Shown here: in pieces, positions 1-9,776 of the stretch
Position numbering within the stretch: the stretch's first letter is position 1
Layout of the letters: each line of letters opens with the position of its first letter
Source of the DNA: Lachnoanaerobaculum gingivalis
Lineage (GTDB): Bacteria; Bacillota; Clostridia; Lachnospirales; Lachnospiraceae
DNA: 64,000 bases
Assembly (NCBI RefSeq): GCF_003862475.1
Contig: NZ_RRCO01000002.1
Span: forward strand, 434,001-498,000
Reading direction: 5' to 3'
Made by a program: the position numbers and the translations under genes
The notes under the pieces: model-generated
What the model saw: the letters and a program-made list of their open reading frames with translations, nothing else
Databases searched by the model: none
Told to the model about the DNA's origin: nothing

Positions 1-1614
1 AACTTTACCACCGACCATAGTCAATACAGGCAATATATTTTTTATATCATCATGTTCTACAGTAAAAATATCTTTGTCCAGTAGCACCATATCCGCCAAA
101 AATCCAGGTTTTATACGTCCTTTAACATCTTCCATAAACTCTCCGTATGCACTTTCTAATGTATAAGCATCAATAGCAGTTTCAACATCGACACATTCAT
201 TAGGATAATAACCTTCCTTAGGATTTCCATTTTTATCCTTTCTGGTTACGGCCATATATATATTGGGAAACGGATTACAATCTTCTACAGGACAATCTGT
301 GCCATATGCCACATGTGCTCCTTTTCTGGCTAGACTTCCAAATGCATATGAAGTTGAGGCAAGCTTAGAGCCTACAAGTTTATCAGCAATCTTCATATCG
401 TAATCCAAGAATATGGGCTGTGCAAAAACAAGTATATTGAGTTTAGCGATTCTATCTATTAACTCACCACTTGTAATTTGACAATGTATCAAAGCATGTC
501 TTAATTTATTTTCACCATCCACAAATGCTTTTTCATAACTATCAATTGTACGTTTTACAGCCTCGTCACCAATAACATGAGCGACAACTTGAAGTCCTTT
601 TTCTTTAGCTAACTTGCAGTACCTATCCATATCCTCAACACTAATCCATTCAAGTCCATGGTCATTAGGTCTACCCACATATCCATCTGTCATAAAAGCC
701 GTTCTGGCACCAAGACTTCCATCTTTAAACAATTTTAAAGGTCCAAGAGTCAGCCAAGAATCTTTTGGGTAAACCCCATGTACATATTCACCATTTTCTA
801 AGTACTCTTTAAAGTCTTCTACATTGTTAAAACATACTTGATGCCTATATCTAAGCAGCCCTTCTCCTTTATCATATATATCATGAAAAAGTTTAAAAGC
901 GCCCGGTCCATCCATAAATGTTGTTCCAACATCATTACTCTGCACACTTGTAAGTCCATGTGCTACTGCATATTCCATAGTTTCAATCAAGATTTTTCTA
1001 CGTTCTTCCAATGAAAAATCAGGAATCAAGCGTTTTGCAATATTGCAACCGTTCCCTGTAAAAATGCCGTTAGGCTTTCCATCCTCTCCTACAAGAAAGT
1101 CTCCATCTTTAAACAGGTCCTTATTATTTTCTATATCTAATATTTCTAAAAGTTTTGAATTAGTAGATATTATATGACCACATACTCTCTCTAAAACAAC
1201 AGGGAATTCAGTGCTTATCTTATCTAAATCATTTTTATCAGGTAATCTATTACTTTCTATAAAATTATCTTGATTCCAACCTATAGCATGAAGCCCTTCT
1301 TTCACATAATTCGGGTGTGAACTTGCAAATTCTTTACAAATTTCAATCATTTCATCTATTGAAGTAACACTCTCTATCATAGCTTGATTTCTTGTCTCCC
1401 CAAATTGCATAAAATGTAAATGTGAGTCATTCAACCCCGGAATAAGAGTTTTCCCCTTGCAATCAATTACTTCTATCTTTTGCTTATCATCTAAAATTTT
1501 TTTAATCTCATCATTACTACCCACAGCAACAATTTTATCATTTTCTACCAGAACAGCTTCTGCAAACTTACCTTTTTCAACATAAACCTTTGCATTAAAC
1601 AGTAATTTTCTCAT
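1..1614 (-). CDS. YtcJ-like metal-dependent amidohydrolase (3' end cut by window edge)
   Basis: This is an amidohydrolase-superfamily protein of the YtcJ (amidohydrolase 3) type, which hydrolyses amide or related bonds in the cytoplasm; the substrate is unknown. The frame is open for 538 codons from the ATG at 1614 to the window edge, close to the usual family length of about 530-550, so only a few residues should be missing. The N-terminus has the LIPGLNDSHLHF segment with the metal-binding HxH pair, and the C-terminus has the family-typical GFLADMVLLDKDIF stretch. A GAGG ribosome site precedes the start, and the upstream permease stops one base before the ATG, so the two are probably co-transcribed. 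The pairing suggests that the permease brings in the substrate, which is inference. Confidence 0.85.
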   Translation of the reverse strand, partial: MRKLLFNAKVYVEKGKFAEAVLVENDKIVAVGSNDEIKKILDDKQKIEVIDCKGKTLIPGLNDSHLHFMQFGETRNQAMIESVTSIDEMIEICKEFASSHPNYVKEGLHAIGWNQDNFIESNRLPDKNDLDKISTEFPVVLERVCGHIISTNSKLLEILDIENNKDLFKDGDFLVGEDGKPNGIFTGNGCNIAKRLIPDFSLEERRKILIETMEYAVAHGLTSVQSNDVGTTFMDGPGAFKLFHDIYDKGEGLLRYRHQVCFNNVEDFKEYLENGEYVHGVYPKDSWLTLGPLKLFKDGSLGARTAFMTDGYVGRPNDHGLEWISVEDMDRYCKLAKEKGLQVVAHVIGDEAVKRTIDSYEKAFVDGENKLRHALIHCQITSGELIDRIAKLNILVFAQPIFLDYDMKIADKLVGSKLASTSYAFGSLARKGAHVAYGTDCPVEDCNPFPNIYMAVTRKDKNGNPKEGYYPNECVDVETAIDAYTLESAYGEFMEDVKGRIKPGFLADMVLLDKDIFTVEHDDIKNILPVLTMVGGKV

Positions 1615-1615
1615 A

Positions 1616-3004
1616 TTACTTCGCCTCACTCTTTATTCTTTTATCAAAAACAAAGTAAACAACAGCACCTGCTGCAGGAACTAAAAGCCCCAATGAACCG
1701 TTTATTGGATCTTCTATAATACCTTGAATCAAAAGCCCTACGAATACCAATGCAACCACAATAACAGATATAGGATACAACCACACTTTGTAAGGTCTAT
1801 CTATATCGGGATACTTGTGTCTCAATATAGGAAGTGCCAGTATAACCAACACATTAAATATCATTCCACTTATTACCACAAGATTTGTCAACTGATCCAA
1901 ATTTCTAAGTAATACTAATACTACAGAGAAAATACATTGAACAATAATTGGTACAGTTGGGACTTTATACTTTGGATGAAGTTTTTTAAAACTCTTGAAA
2001 AAATGCCCTTCTTCTGCCATTGCATAATACATTCTAGGTTGTGCAAGAACCATTCCATTCATGGTACCAAACATGGCGAATATCATTCCTATTGAAACAA
2101 TTATTCCACCTGCATTTCCTAAAACTGTTTTTGCAACTGCTGTTCCAAGATACAAATCATCATTATTTATCATTTCTACAATCTTTTCATGTGGCAATAC
2201 TTTCATAATTGCAAAATTAAATAATGCATATAAAACAGTCACTCCACCTATCCCTATAATGATCGCCAATGGTAAATTTTTTTTGGGATTTTTTATCTCT
2301 TCAGCAACAGTATTTAGATTACTCCACCCCTCATATGCCCAAAGTGCAGCTACAATTGCAATAGCTAACATTGATATAACATTTGTATTATGTTCTATTG
2401 CATAAGTACTTGCCGATCCAAGCGAAAGATCCGGACTTACTTTTCCAACAAATAATGCAACAAACATAACCATTGCAATAGGCACAAGTTTTGCCACCAT
2501 TGAAAGGCTTTGTACGGCAGAGGCAACTTTAACACCAACTAAATTATAGATGGTAGCGCCAACAATAAGTATAATAGCTGCAACCTTTATACCGAAATCA
2601 CTAATATGAAAGAAAGATTTTGCAACATTCATAAGAGCAATAGCAACTGCAGCAATAGAACCCGGTCCACCAAGTAACCAATCGGTAAAACCTGCCATAA
2701 ATCCAACTACGGGATGAAAAGCCTCATTAAGATATATTACTCTTCCACCGGCTTTTGGCATTGCAGTTCCAAGCTCCGCATAGCATAGTCCTGCTACTAA
2801 AGATACAATACCTGCAAGTATCCAACAAATCAATGCTAATCCACTATTCATTCCCGTTCTTTGTAATACATATGACCCAAGATAAAATATACCTGAGCCA
2901 ATCATGATACCACCAATAATGCTTATTCCACCAAACACACCGATTTCACGCTTAAATTCTGTTTGCTCCGTAGTCAGTGAAGATAATTTTTGATTGTCAC
3001 TCAT
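1616..3004 (-). CDS. APC-superfamily amino-acid permease
   Basis: This 462-residue integral membrane protein has about twelve hydrophobic segments. The first carries the IGSGIF motif (about residues 35-40) typical of the APC superfamily, and the protein is most like the LAT/amino-acid exchanger branch. It should carry an amino acid or amine across the cytoplasmic membrane; the substrate cannot be read from the sequence. It is separated from the had operon by a terminator (3151-3197) and has its own promoter (3042-3070). Its stop lies one base before the start of the amidohydrolase, so the pair probably forms a two-gene operon. The ribosome site AGGAG is rather far (12 nt) from the ATG, but no better in-frame start is seen. 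Confidence 0.85.
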   Translation of the reverse strand: MSDNQKLSSLTTEQTEFKREIGVFGGISIIGGIMIGSGIFYLGSYVLQRTGMNSGLALICWILAGIVSLVAGLCYAELGTAMPKAGGRVIYLNEAFHPVVGFMAGFTDWLLGGPGSIAAVAIALMNVAKSFFHISDFGIKVAAIILIVGATIYNLVGVKVASAVQSLSMVAKLVPIAMVMFVALFVGKVSPDLSLGSASTYAIEHNTNVISMLAIAIVAALWAYEGWSNLNTVAEEIKNPKKNLPLAIIIGIGGVTVLYALFNFAIMKVLPHEKIVEMINNDDLYLGTAVAKTVLGNAGGIIVSIGMIFAMFGTMNGMVLAQPRMYYAMAEEGHFFKSFKKLHPKYKVPTVPIIVQCIFSVVLVLLRNLDQLTNLVVISGMIFNVLVILALPILRHKYPDIDRPYKVWLYPISVIVVALVFVGLLIQGIIEDPINGSLGLLVPAAGAVVYFVFDKRIKSEAK

Positions 3005-3041
3005 ATATTGTCATTTCTCCTATATATTTTTTATATTCTTA

Positions 3042-3070
3042 ATTGTATTTGTTTTACATTATTTATTCAA
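3042..3070 (-). promoter_or_regulatory. Sigma-A promoter for the APC permease and amidohydrolase
   Basis: On the minus strand, TTGAAT (3065-3070) is followed after exactly 17 bases by TACAAT (3042-3047). Both hexamers match the sigma-A consensus in five or four of six bases. It lies 38 bases upstream of the permease start and downstream of the had-operon terminator, so the permease has its own promoter. Confidence 0.6.
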
Positions 3071-3150
3071 CATCATACAATTTATAACCACAACCTTATC
3101 AAAAGTAATAAGATAAATTTTACTATTCATATCCAAATAACTTTTAATTA

Positions 3151-3197
3151 TAAAAAAACTTAGGTTTACCATATCTCTTATATAATAAACCTAAGTT
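3151..3197 (-). terminator. Intrinsic terminator of the had operon
   Basis: A perfect 12-bp inverted repeat (3157-3168 with 3186-3197) is followed on the minus strand by a run of T (complement of 3152-3158). It begins 8 bases after the stop of the YkvI-like gene and ends the had transcript. Confidence 0.85.
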
Positions 3198-3204
3198 ATA
3201 AATT

Positions 3205-4347
3205 TTATTCCACTTCAGGGTGTTCCTTTTTAAACTTTGCGTTCTTTATAGGAGCCACAACTGCCAAAGGAATTACAAGCAAAAATACACAAACTCTACC
3301 AATCCATCCATAACCTACAGCTATAAGCTTTGTAAGTCCTGCAAATGATAACAATGTAGCTATTACAATTGAAATGAGTGATATAATTATTCTTCTTTGC
3401 TCGATATTTAATGATTTAAATCCAACTTTCTCAAATCTTGTTACAAGGCCAAAGACTACTCCTACACCTGTTGATACAAAGGCGCAGAACAATATAACTG
3501 AATATGCATATAACAAAATTGGTGCATTTATAAATTTAGCTATATTGAAAATCGGAAGACTCATACCATCTTCAAGTTGTGTGAGCGCATTCATATTTCC
3601 TAATATCATTATTGCACAAAGTGCTGTCATAAGACCATTTATAACAGTTCCGATTATAGCAAATCCCATGCATTTTTTTGTTGTATCAAGAAGCTGAGAT
3701 GTACTGATGATAGATGCAACTACCAAGCTTTGGAATCCGGCATACAACAATCCGTTCCATATTGCAGTTCCTAATGATCCTTCTACATGCTTTGTTGCAG
3801 CAACTTCACTTATTCCTGCCTGTCCAAGTGATAATCCCGGGATCAATAGTGCAATAAGGCAAACCAAAATCATAATTGTTATAATGGTGGATGCCTTTCT
3901 AACAAGCCCTGCTCCAAATATAGTCAGAACAAAGAAAATAGCTCCTGTTATTATACAACCGATGTAAAAGTTCAATCCCCAAAGGCTTGCAAACAACTTT
4001 CCTCCACCTGCAATTGCAATACCGGCACCTACTACAACCAATACGAAGAAAGCAATGTCAAAAAACAATTTACCTGCAGATGAAAATGGAGCATACAAAT
4101 GATGTGCCAATTCATCATAACGGAAAGCTTTGTGATTCTTAGCCATTACTGCACCATTATAATAGCACCATCCCAAAAGTATTATTACCAATGCCGGCAT
4201 AAACAGGGCTGTAAATCTATACTTTACAAAATACTGTACAGTTTGATTACCTGTTGCAAATCCTCCACCTACATGTGTACCAAACCAAACTGCAGCAACT
4301 GAAAACATCGCCCCTAAAGCTGATTTTTGAGAAGTATTCTTATCCAT
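3205..4347 (-). CDS. YkvI-family membrane transporter, last gene of the had operon
   Basis: This 380-residue protein of about ten membrane segments resembles the YkvI family (COG3949), APC-like transporters of mostly unknown substrate. The first segment contains the glycine-rich FGTHVGGGFATGNQ (residues 22-35) characteristic of the group. It starts 11 bases after etfA with a clear AAGGAGG site and is followed at once by a strong terminator, so it belongs to the had operon. Established knowledge: had operons ferment amino acids such as leucine or phenylalanine to 2-hydroxy acids and then to saturated acids. Inference: this protein imports the amino or hydroxy acid, or exchanges it for the product. 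A general amino-acid carrier role is possible. Confidence 0.75.
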   Translation of the reverse strand: MDKNTSQKSALGAMFSVAAVWFGTHVGGGFATGNQTVQYFVKYRFTALFMPALVIILLGWCYYNGAVMAKNHKAFRYDELAHHLYAPFSSAGKLFFDIAFFVLVVVGAGIAIAGGGKLFASLWGLNFYIGCIITGAIFFVLTIFGAGLVRKASTIITIMILVCLIALLIPGLSLGQAGISEVAATKHVEGSLGTAIWNGLLYAGFQSLVVASIISTSQLLDTTKKCMGFAIIGTVINGLMTALCAIMILGNMNALTQLEDGMSLPIFNIAKFINAPILLYAYSVILFCAFVSTGVGVVFGLVTRFEKVGFKSLNIEQRRIIISLISIVIATLLSFAGLTKLIAVGYGWIGRVCVFLLVIPLAVVAPIKNAKFKKEHPEVE

Positions 4348-4358
4348 ATACTTCCTCC

Positions 4359-5396
4359 TTAACCTTTATTAAGTAATTCTTCTAAACGAGCACCATCCTT
4401 TAAAAGCTCTATTAGTTGTGGAACTACTTCGTATATATCTCCCACAATACCATAATCAGCTACATCAAATATAGGTGCATTAGGATTTGTATTAATAGCA
4501 ACAATAATTCCCGAATCTTGCATACCGGCCAAATGCTGTATAGCACCTGAAATACCACATGCAATATATACTTTCGGACGTACAGTTGTTCCTGTTTGTC
4601 CAACTTGTCTAGATCTGTCAATCCATCCGGCGTCAACTGTAGCTCTTGAAGCACCTATAGTGCCTCCTAAAATATCTGCTAGTTCCTTTAATAGTTTGAA
4701 GCCGTCCGCATTCTTTATTCCCATTCCACCTGATACTATAATATCCGCATCAGTTAAAGGAATCATATCCTTTTTTATTTTTATTATATCTAATACTTCC
4801 GTTCTTATATCTTCCCCGGATAAATCAACCTTTAAGTCAATAATATCTCCTGTTCTTGATGTATCTTTTATAGCTTTATCCATAACTCCCGGACGAACTG
4901 TACACATTTGAGGTCTTGTTTCAGGACAAATAATAGTTGCCATCAAATTACCACCAAATGCAGGTCTTGTCTGCAGAAGCTTTCCATCTTCTTCATCTAT
5001 TTCAAGCTTTGTACAATCTGCAGTAAGTCCTGTATTAAGTTTTGAAGCAATTCTTGGCGCCAAATCTCTACCTATATGGGTTGCTCCAATAAGAATTATC
5101 TCAGGCTTATATTCTTCTACTGCCTTTTCCAACACCTTTGCATAACCATCTGTTGTATAATTATGTAATAACTTGTTATTTACATAATATACTTTATCAG
5201 CTCCATGCTGTATAAGCTCAGGTATCAAATCATCAACATTATCTCCTGAAAGAAATGCACATAGCTCAACGCCAATCTTACTTGCCAGTTTCTTTCCTTC
5301 TCCCAAAAGTTCAATAACTACAGGTGTAAGTACCCCCTGACGCTGTTCGGCAAATACCCACACTCCTTTAAATGATTTTATATCTCTGTTATCCAT
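4359..5396 (-). CDS. etfA: Electron transfer flavoprotein subunit alpha
   Basis: EtfA pairs with EtfB to carry electrons between NADH, acyl-CoA dehydrogenase and possibly ferredoxin in the cytoplasm. The 345-residue protein has the normal length. Its C-terminal FAD domain shows GASR (248-251), GQTGTTVRP (266-274) and the SGAIQH (283-288) signature, followed by NTNPNAPIF. It starts 12 bases after etfB with a good GGAGGAAGGC site. The order acdB-etfB-etfA matches the had operon of Clostridioides difficile, where the Etf-dehydrogenase complex reduces the enoyl-CoA. Whether this complex bifurcates electrons to ferredoxin cannot be seen from the sequence. Confidence 0.95.
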   Translation of the reverse strand: MDNRDIKSFKGVWVFAEQRQGVLTPVVIELLGEGKKLASKIGVELCAFLSGDNVDDLIPELIQHGADKVYYVNNKLLHNYTTDGYAKVLEKAVEEYKPEIILIGATHIGRDLAPRIASKLNTGLTADCTKLEIDEEDGKLLQTRPAFGGNLMATIICPETRPQMCTVRPGVMDKAIKDTSRTGDIIDLKVDLSGEDIRTEVLDIIKIKKDMIPLTDADIIVSGGMGIKNADGFKLLKELADILGGTIGASRATVDAGWIDRSRQVGQTGTTVRPKVYIACGISGAIQHLAGMQDSGIIVAINTNPNAPIFDVADYGIVGDIYEVVPQLIELLKDGARLEELLNKG

Positions 5397-5408
5397 GCCT
5401 TCCTCCTA

Positions 5409-6197
5409 TCAGATAATGTGATGATGTTTAAACTTGATAGCCAATTGTTCAACCATATCTTTTACGCTTCCTTCAAGCATAACAGAATTTCCCTTAGCCG
5501 GTGGAGTAAAGGACTTATATACTCTTGTAGGAGAAGCCTTAAGACCTACATCTGTTGGTGATACATCCAAATCGTCAATATTCCAACGTGTTATATCCAT
5601 CTTCATAGCTTCAAATATTCTATCAACACTCATGTATCTCGGACTGTTTAATTCTTTAACAGCAGTCAACATCGCCGGTGACTTCACCTTTATTACTTCA
5701 TACCCATCTTCCAACTGTCTTTGTACTGTTACAGTATTATCGTCATTTAATACAATATCCTGCACATATGTTATCTGTGGAATTCCAAGTTTTTCTGCTG
5801 TCTGCGGCCCTACTTGAGCTGTATCTCCATCTATTGCCTGTCTTCCACCAAATATAAAATCATAATCTTTCAACTTGCGACATGCTGATGCCAATGCATT
5901 TGATGTAGCCCATGTATCCGATCCGCCGAATGCTCTGTCTGAAATCAAATATGCTTCATCCGCACCCATAGCCAAGCACTCTCTGAGCATGTTTTCAGCC
6001 TGTGGTGGTCCCATAGAAATAACACTTACTATTGTATCCGGTAACTTATCTTTTATTGTTAATGCCGCCTCTAAGGCGTTTGCATCATCCGGGTTTAAAA
6101 TACTAGGTACACCGTCTCTTATAAGCGTATTTGTCTTAGGATCTATACGCACTTCTGTAGTATCAGGTACCTGTTTTGCACATACTATAATTCTCAA
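5409..6197 (-). CDS. etfB: Electron transfer flavoprotein subunit beta (TTG start)
   Basis: This is the EtfB partner of the downstream EtfA, with the EtfB signature DGDTAQVGP at residues 123-131 and the N-terminal KQVPDT segment. At 262 residues it has the usual length. The only start that fits is TTG at 6197, which sits 7 bases after a perfect GGAGG; no ATG or GTG in frame lies nearby. A TTG start may lower its translation slightly. It lies 48 bases after acdB, the widest gap inside the operon, with no terminator in that gap. Confidence 0.94.
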   Translation of the reverse strand: MRIIVCAKQVPDTTEVRIDPKTNTLIRDGVPSILNPDDANALEAALTIKDKLPDTIVSVISMGPPQAENMLRECLAMGADEAYLISDRAFGGSDTWATSNALASACRKLKDYDFIFGGRQAIDGDTAQVGPQTAEKLGIPQITYVQDIVLNDDNTVTVQRQLEDGYEVIKVKSPAMLTAVKELNSPRYMSVDRIFEAMKMDITRWNIDDLDVSPTDVGLKASPTRVYKSFTPPAKGNSVMLEGSVKDMVEQLAIKFKHHHII

Positions 6198-6245
6198 AAT
6201 AAATCCTCCATGTTAATTAAAATAAACTATAAGCTTGTTATTTTA

Positions 6246-7382
6246 TTACTTTTTTATCACATGGCCTGCAATAACCATTTGTTGTACCTGTGATGTTCCT
6301 TCATAAATTGACAAAATCCTTGCATCTCTATATATTCTCTCAATAGGATAATCCTTGATATATCCGTATCCTCCATGGAGTTGTAGTGCTTTATATGCAA
6401 CCTCGTTTGCTGTTTCTGCTGCATAATATTTTGCCATAGCTGACTCAAGTCCTGGTACTCCGCCACTATCTTTTTTCATAGCTGCATCATACACAAGCAA
6501 TCTTGCGGCCTGAACCTTTGTAGCCATATCTGCAATAGTAAACTGTGTATTTTGGAATTTTGCTAAAGGTCTATTAAACTGAATTCTTTCTTGAGTGTAT
6601 TTTATCGCTTCATCCAATGCTCCTTGTGCAACTCCAAGAGCCTGTGCTGCGACTCCAATTCGTCCGTAATCCAATGTATTCAGCATTATCTTAAAACCAC
6701 GGCCTTCTCCTCCAAGCAAATTAGACTTAGGCACCTTTACTTTATCTAATATAATATCTGAAGTTTCTGTACCACGAATTCCCATCTTATCTTCATGCGC
6801 ACCGACTGAAAAGCCATCCCATTTAGATTCAACTATAAAAGTACTTATTCCCTTAGTTCCCTTACTTTTATCCGTCATTGCGGAAATTATTGCAAAATCA
6901 CAAATAGGGGCGTTAGTTATAAAACATTTTCTTCCGCTTAATTCATAATATTCACCCTTATCAATAGCAATTGTCTGTCCTGCTCCTGCATCTGATCCTG
7001 CTCCCGGTTCTGTTAATCCAAAACTTCCAACGTATTTTCCTTCTGCAAGTGGTCGTAAATACTTTTCTTTTTGTTCAGGTGTTCCAAAGTTTACCAAAGG
7101 AAGTGCAACAAGAGATGATCCGGCTGTGATATATGTTCCGGTAGACGCACATCTCCTACTGATTTCTTCCATAATTATGGCATAAGAAACATAATCCGCT
7201 CCTGCACCACCATATTCCTTTGGAATTATTGATGAAATAAACTTATACTTTACCAGTTTATCAATAACTTCCTCCGGTATTTTTCCGGTTTTATCAACCT
7301 CATCAGGATAAGTAGACATCTCTCTTTCTACAAAATCTCTGATAGTTTTTCTTAGCAATTCGTGTTCTTTTTTTAAAATCAT
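6246..7382 (-). CDS. acdB: Acyl-CoA dehydrogenase of the had operon
   Basis: This 378-residue FAD enzyme of the short/medium-chain acyl-CoA dehydrogenase family has the normal length. The catalytic Glu is E361 in the YEGTSQ motif near the C-terminus, and the GSFGLTEPGAGSD segment of the FAD/substrate pocket is present. In had/fld operons this enzyme works in reverse, reducing the 2-enoyl-CoA made by the dehydratase, with electrons from EtfAB. Its position between hadC and etfB is the standard one. The symbol follows the C. difficile operon; the exact chain (isocaprenoyl, cinnamoyl or acrylyl) is not known. Confidence 0.9.
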   Translation of the reverse strand: MILKKEHELLRKTIRDFVEREMSTYPDEVDKTGKIPEEVIDKLVKYKFISSIIPKEYGGAGADYVSYAIIMEEISRRCASTGTYITAGSSLVALPLVNFGTPEQKEKYLRPLAEGKYVGSFGLTEPGAGSDAGAGQTIAIDKGEYYELSGRKCFITNAPICDFAIISAMTDKSKGTKGISTFIVESKWDGFSVGAHEDKMGIRGTETSDIILDKVKVPKSNLLGGEGRGFKIMLNTLDYGRIGVAAQALGVAQGALDEAIKYTQERIQFNRPLAKFQNTQFTIADMATKVQAARLLVYDAAMKKDSGGVPGLESAMAKYYAAETANEVAYKALQLHGGYGYIKDYPIERIYRDARILSIYEGTSQVQQMVIAGHVIKK

Positions 7383-7397
7383 ATTACCCCCGCTTTT

Positions 7398-8528
7398 TTA
7401 AAGCATTTCAGCAAATGTCTGTAATCTTGTCCTTATTTGTTCAATACTACCTGACTCCTGATCAATTTCAATTGTAACAGCCTTTAATCCTGCATCATGA
7501 ATATCATCCAACAAAATAGGAGCGTCATACTCTTCTGTATCACAGAATTTTAAAAGTGCAAATACAACACCTTCCGCACCTCTGTCCTTTGCAAGCTTTG
7601 CAACCATCTTTCCTCTAATTCTAAAAGGATCATATGCAAAAGAGCATCCTTCTATTTCTGACCACTGTGTTGCTATGCTTAAGAGTGCATTTTCTTTTCT
7701 TGGTACATCGGTTCTGAACTGTCTTGTCTCATGAGCAATATCATCACCAACAATCCTTAACGCATTAGACTCCATAATTTCAAGGATTTCTTTGGAATCC
7801 AGAATAAATCCTGTTGTTACTATCTTATGACCTTCATACTTTTCTTCAGGTAATTTTTTCAACTCATCATTGATGAGTTTTACCTTTTGTGTATGTTCTT
7901 CCTTTAACATAAAATAAGCTGACTTTATTATATGGCTTCTTTGTACATTATTTATAGAATTAGGATGTATTGCTGCCAACTCAACAAACTCTCTCATAGT
8001 CTTTCTATGTTCATTGTAAATATCTATACTGTTAAAAATAGCTTCCTCAGATATTTCTTTTCCACAAACTTTCTCTAATTCTTTTTTCACGTTCTCAAGT
8101 TCAGAAACAAGGTACTTTACACCTGCAGATAATTTTCTATTCTGTGGGTATACAAGTGTAATAAAAGGAATATCCTTAATAGCTGCTTTCCAGTTTTGTC
8201 CCAAACATATCAATGTATCATCCATACCCGGAATAATAGCTGCGGACAATTGATTATAGGTGCCTTTTAATGCTAATTCCATACAAGTAAAAACTACAGA
8301 ATTGCAGAATGCAGGAAAATATTGTTTTGCAAGATCTAATGTAACATTTTGTCCACCCCAAATTCCTACCGGCAACATTCCTGCTGCATGGACCAACTCT
8401 TCAGGTGTATATACAGGTGCAACTCCAACCACCTTACTTCCTGTTTTACTCAAATAATCAGCAACCGCATATCTTGGATTTTCAGCAATATGTTCCAATT
8501 CACTTATTAATTTATCAATTGTTGTCAT
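7398..8528 (-). CDS. hadC: 2-hydroxyacyl-CoA dehydratase, beta subunit (HadC-like)
   Basis: This small subunit of a 2-hydroxyacyl-CoA dehydratase binds a 4Fe-4S cluster and makes a ketyl radical of the hydroxyacyl-CoA with HadB. It shows the family stretch YFPAFCNSVV with a cluster-type Cys, and PGMDDTLICLGQNWK. The longest frame begins at 8543, but that ATG overlaps the GGAGG (8537-8541); the ATG at 8528 lies 8 bases after it, so I start there (376 residues). The gene overlaps the end of hadB by 14 bases, which fits coupled translation of the two subunits. The substrate could be 2-hydroxyisocaproyl-, phenyllactyl- or a related CoA ester. Confidence 0.9.
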   Translation of the reverse strand: MTTIDKLISELEHIAENPRYAVADYLSKTGSKVVGVAPVYTPEELVHAAGMLPVGIWGGQNVTLDLAKQYFPAFCNSVVFTCMELALKGTYNQLSAAIIPGMDDTLICLGQNWKAAIKDIPFITLVYPQNRKLSAGVKYLVSELENVKKELEKVCGKEISEEAIFNSIDIYNEHRKTMREFVELAAIHPNSINNVQRSHIIKSAYFMLKEEHTQKVKLINDELKKLPEEKYEGHKIVTTGFILDSKEILEIMESNALRIVGDDIAHETRQFRTDVPRKENALLSIATQWSEIEGCSFAYDPFRIRGKMVAKLAKDRGAEGVVFALLKFCDTEEYDAPILLDDIHDAGLKAVTIEIDQESGSIEQIRTRLQTFAEML

Positions 8529-9756
8529 CTGCCTTACCTCCATTTTCTTTTTGATGTTCCATAACTTCTACTAAGCCTTGAAGTCTGGTCTCAAATTGTG
8601 CGTCTGAAAAAGCTCTCGGATCGGCTTGATCTCCATCAAATGAAGCATATGGTAAACCTGTTTTTTCATGTACTTCTCTAGCCATTTGATATTGTATAAA
8701 GCTCATGAGCTTACAGCTACGATTCATGTGGTAGAATACTCCCTCACAGTTTCCGTCTTTAAGAGCGTTTACTCTGTAATCTGTCATCTTATTCAAATCA
8801 ACATTATTGAACATACTACAGTATGCTCTTGCTAATCCGTCAAGATCATTCTTCTCATATACTAAAGCCCATGCATGAGGATAAACGCTTCCTGTCATGT
8901 TTACGCCATATTTTCCAAAAGACTTCATCTTGTATCCGATATATGGCCAACAAGGTATTCCTTCCATCATTATTCTGTACTTTTCTTCACATCTGTTAGA
9001 AGTTGTACCATTTTTTATATGTTCTTTAAGTTCAGAAATAAGTAGCTTAAAGGCCTCTGTAGTTTCTTTCTTTCCTCTATAACAAACTATAACTGCCATA
9101 TATGAAAATAAGTCGAAGCCGTTCATTGGAGCAGGATATACATCTTTTGATAATGACATTGACTCTTTCCACAACTTTCCGTTTTCGGATGAAATAGCCA
9201 TAACCTCTTCTAATTTTTTAGGATCGAACTTCTTTCCTGAAATTTTTTCCAATTGATTTGCAGCTTCTTTAAATTGCTCTACAAAATAGTCAATACGACT
9301 CTGACTAACTTCACCCGAATTATTATATGCTGCATCAATCATTATTAAAGGTATATTAAGTTCTCTTGCAAGACTCTCATACCATTTTATAACTTCATTA
9401 CAAATATTATTACAACAACACACAAAATCCGGCTTCGGCATATTAAGATTTTCAGATCCTCCGTTTTCAAGTAATCCGAAATTTGTTCTTGCATATGCAC
9501 ATAAATCAATAGAATATCCTCTTGATTCAGCCTTTTCCTGTAATGACAATGATTCCTTTTTGGCTGCAACACCGGCCGCCTGGTTTTCCGGATATAATAA
9601 AGGTAATCCAAAACACTCTACAATTTCCTGCGGAAATACAGATGTAGACCAACCTACCGGAATTCCTTTTTCTTTAGCCTCCCATGCCTCTTTGTAAGAC
9701 TTGGCTAAAAGACCGTTAATCATCTTCATCGCAGTGATTTTATTTTCTTCTGCCAT
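8515..9756 (-). CDS. hadB: 2-hydroxyacyl-CoA dehydratase, alpha subunit (HadB-like)
   Basis: This is the large subunit of the dehydratase, partner of HadC. Family marks are GYSIDLCAYARTNFG, a Cys pair in DFVCCCNNICNEV, and the C-terminal MNRSCKLMSF and GDQADPRAF segments. The frame opens with a GTG at 9780, but the ATG at 9756 is preceded by GGAGG (9761-9765) and begins MAEENK; this gives 413 residues, close to the family size of about 408. It follows hadI by 20 bases and overlaps hadC. It needs a one-electron kick from HadI and then turns over many times, as known for HgdAB and HadBC. Confidence 0.92.
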   Translation of the reverse strand: MAEENKITAMKMINGLLAKSYKEAWEAKEKGIPVGWSTSVFPQEIVECFGLPLLYPENQAAGVAAKKESLSLQEKAESRGYSIDLCAYARTNFGLLENGGSENLNMPKPDFVCCCNNICNEVIKWYESLARELNIPLIMIDAAYNNSGEVSQSRIDYFVEQFKEAANQLEKISGKKFDPKKLEEVMAISSENGKLWKESMSLSKDVYPAPMNGFDLFSYMAVIVCYRGKKETTEAFKLLISELKEHIKNGTTSNRCEEKYRIMMEGIPCWPYIGYKMKSFGKYGVNMTGSVYPHAWALVYEKNDLDGLARAYCSMFNNVDLNKMTDYRVNALKDGNCEGVFYHMNRSCKLMSFIQYQMAREVHEKTGLPYASFDGDQADPRAFSDAQFETRLQGLVEVMEHQKENGGKADDNN

Positions 9757-9776
9757 TTTTCCTCCTTTACTTATAA

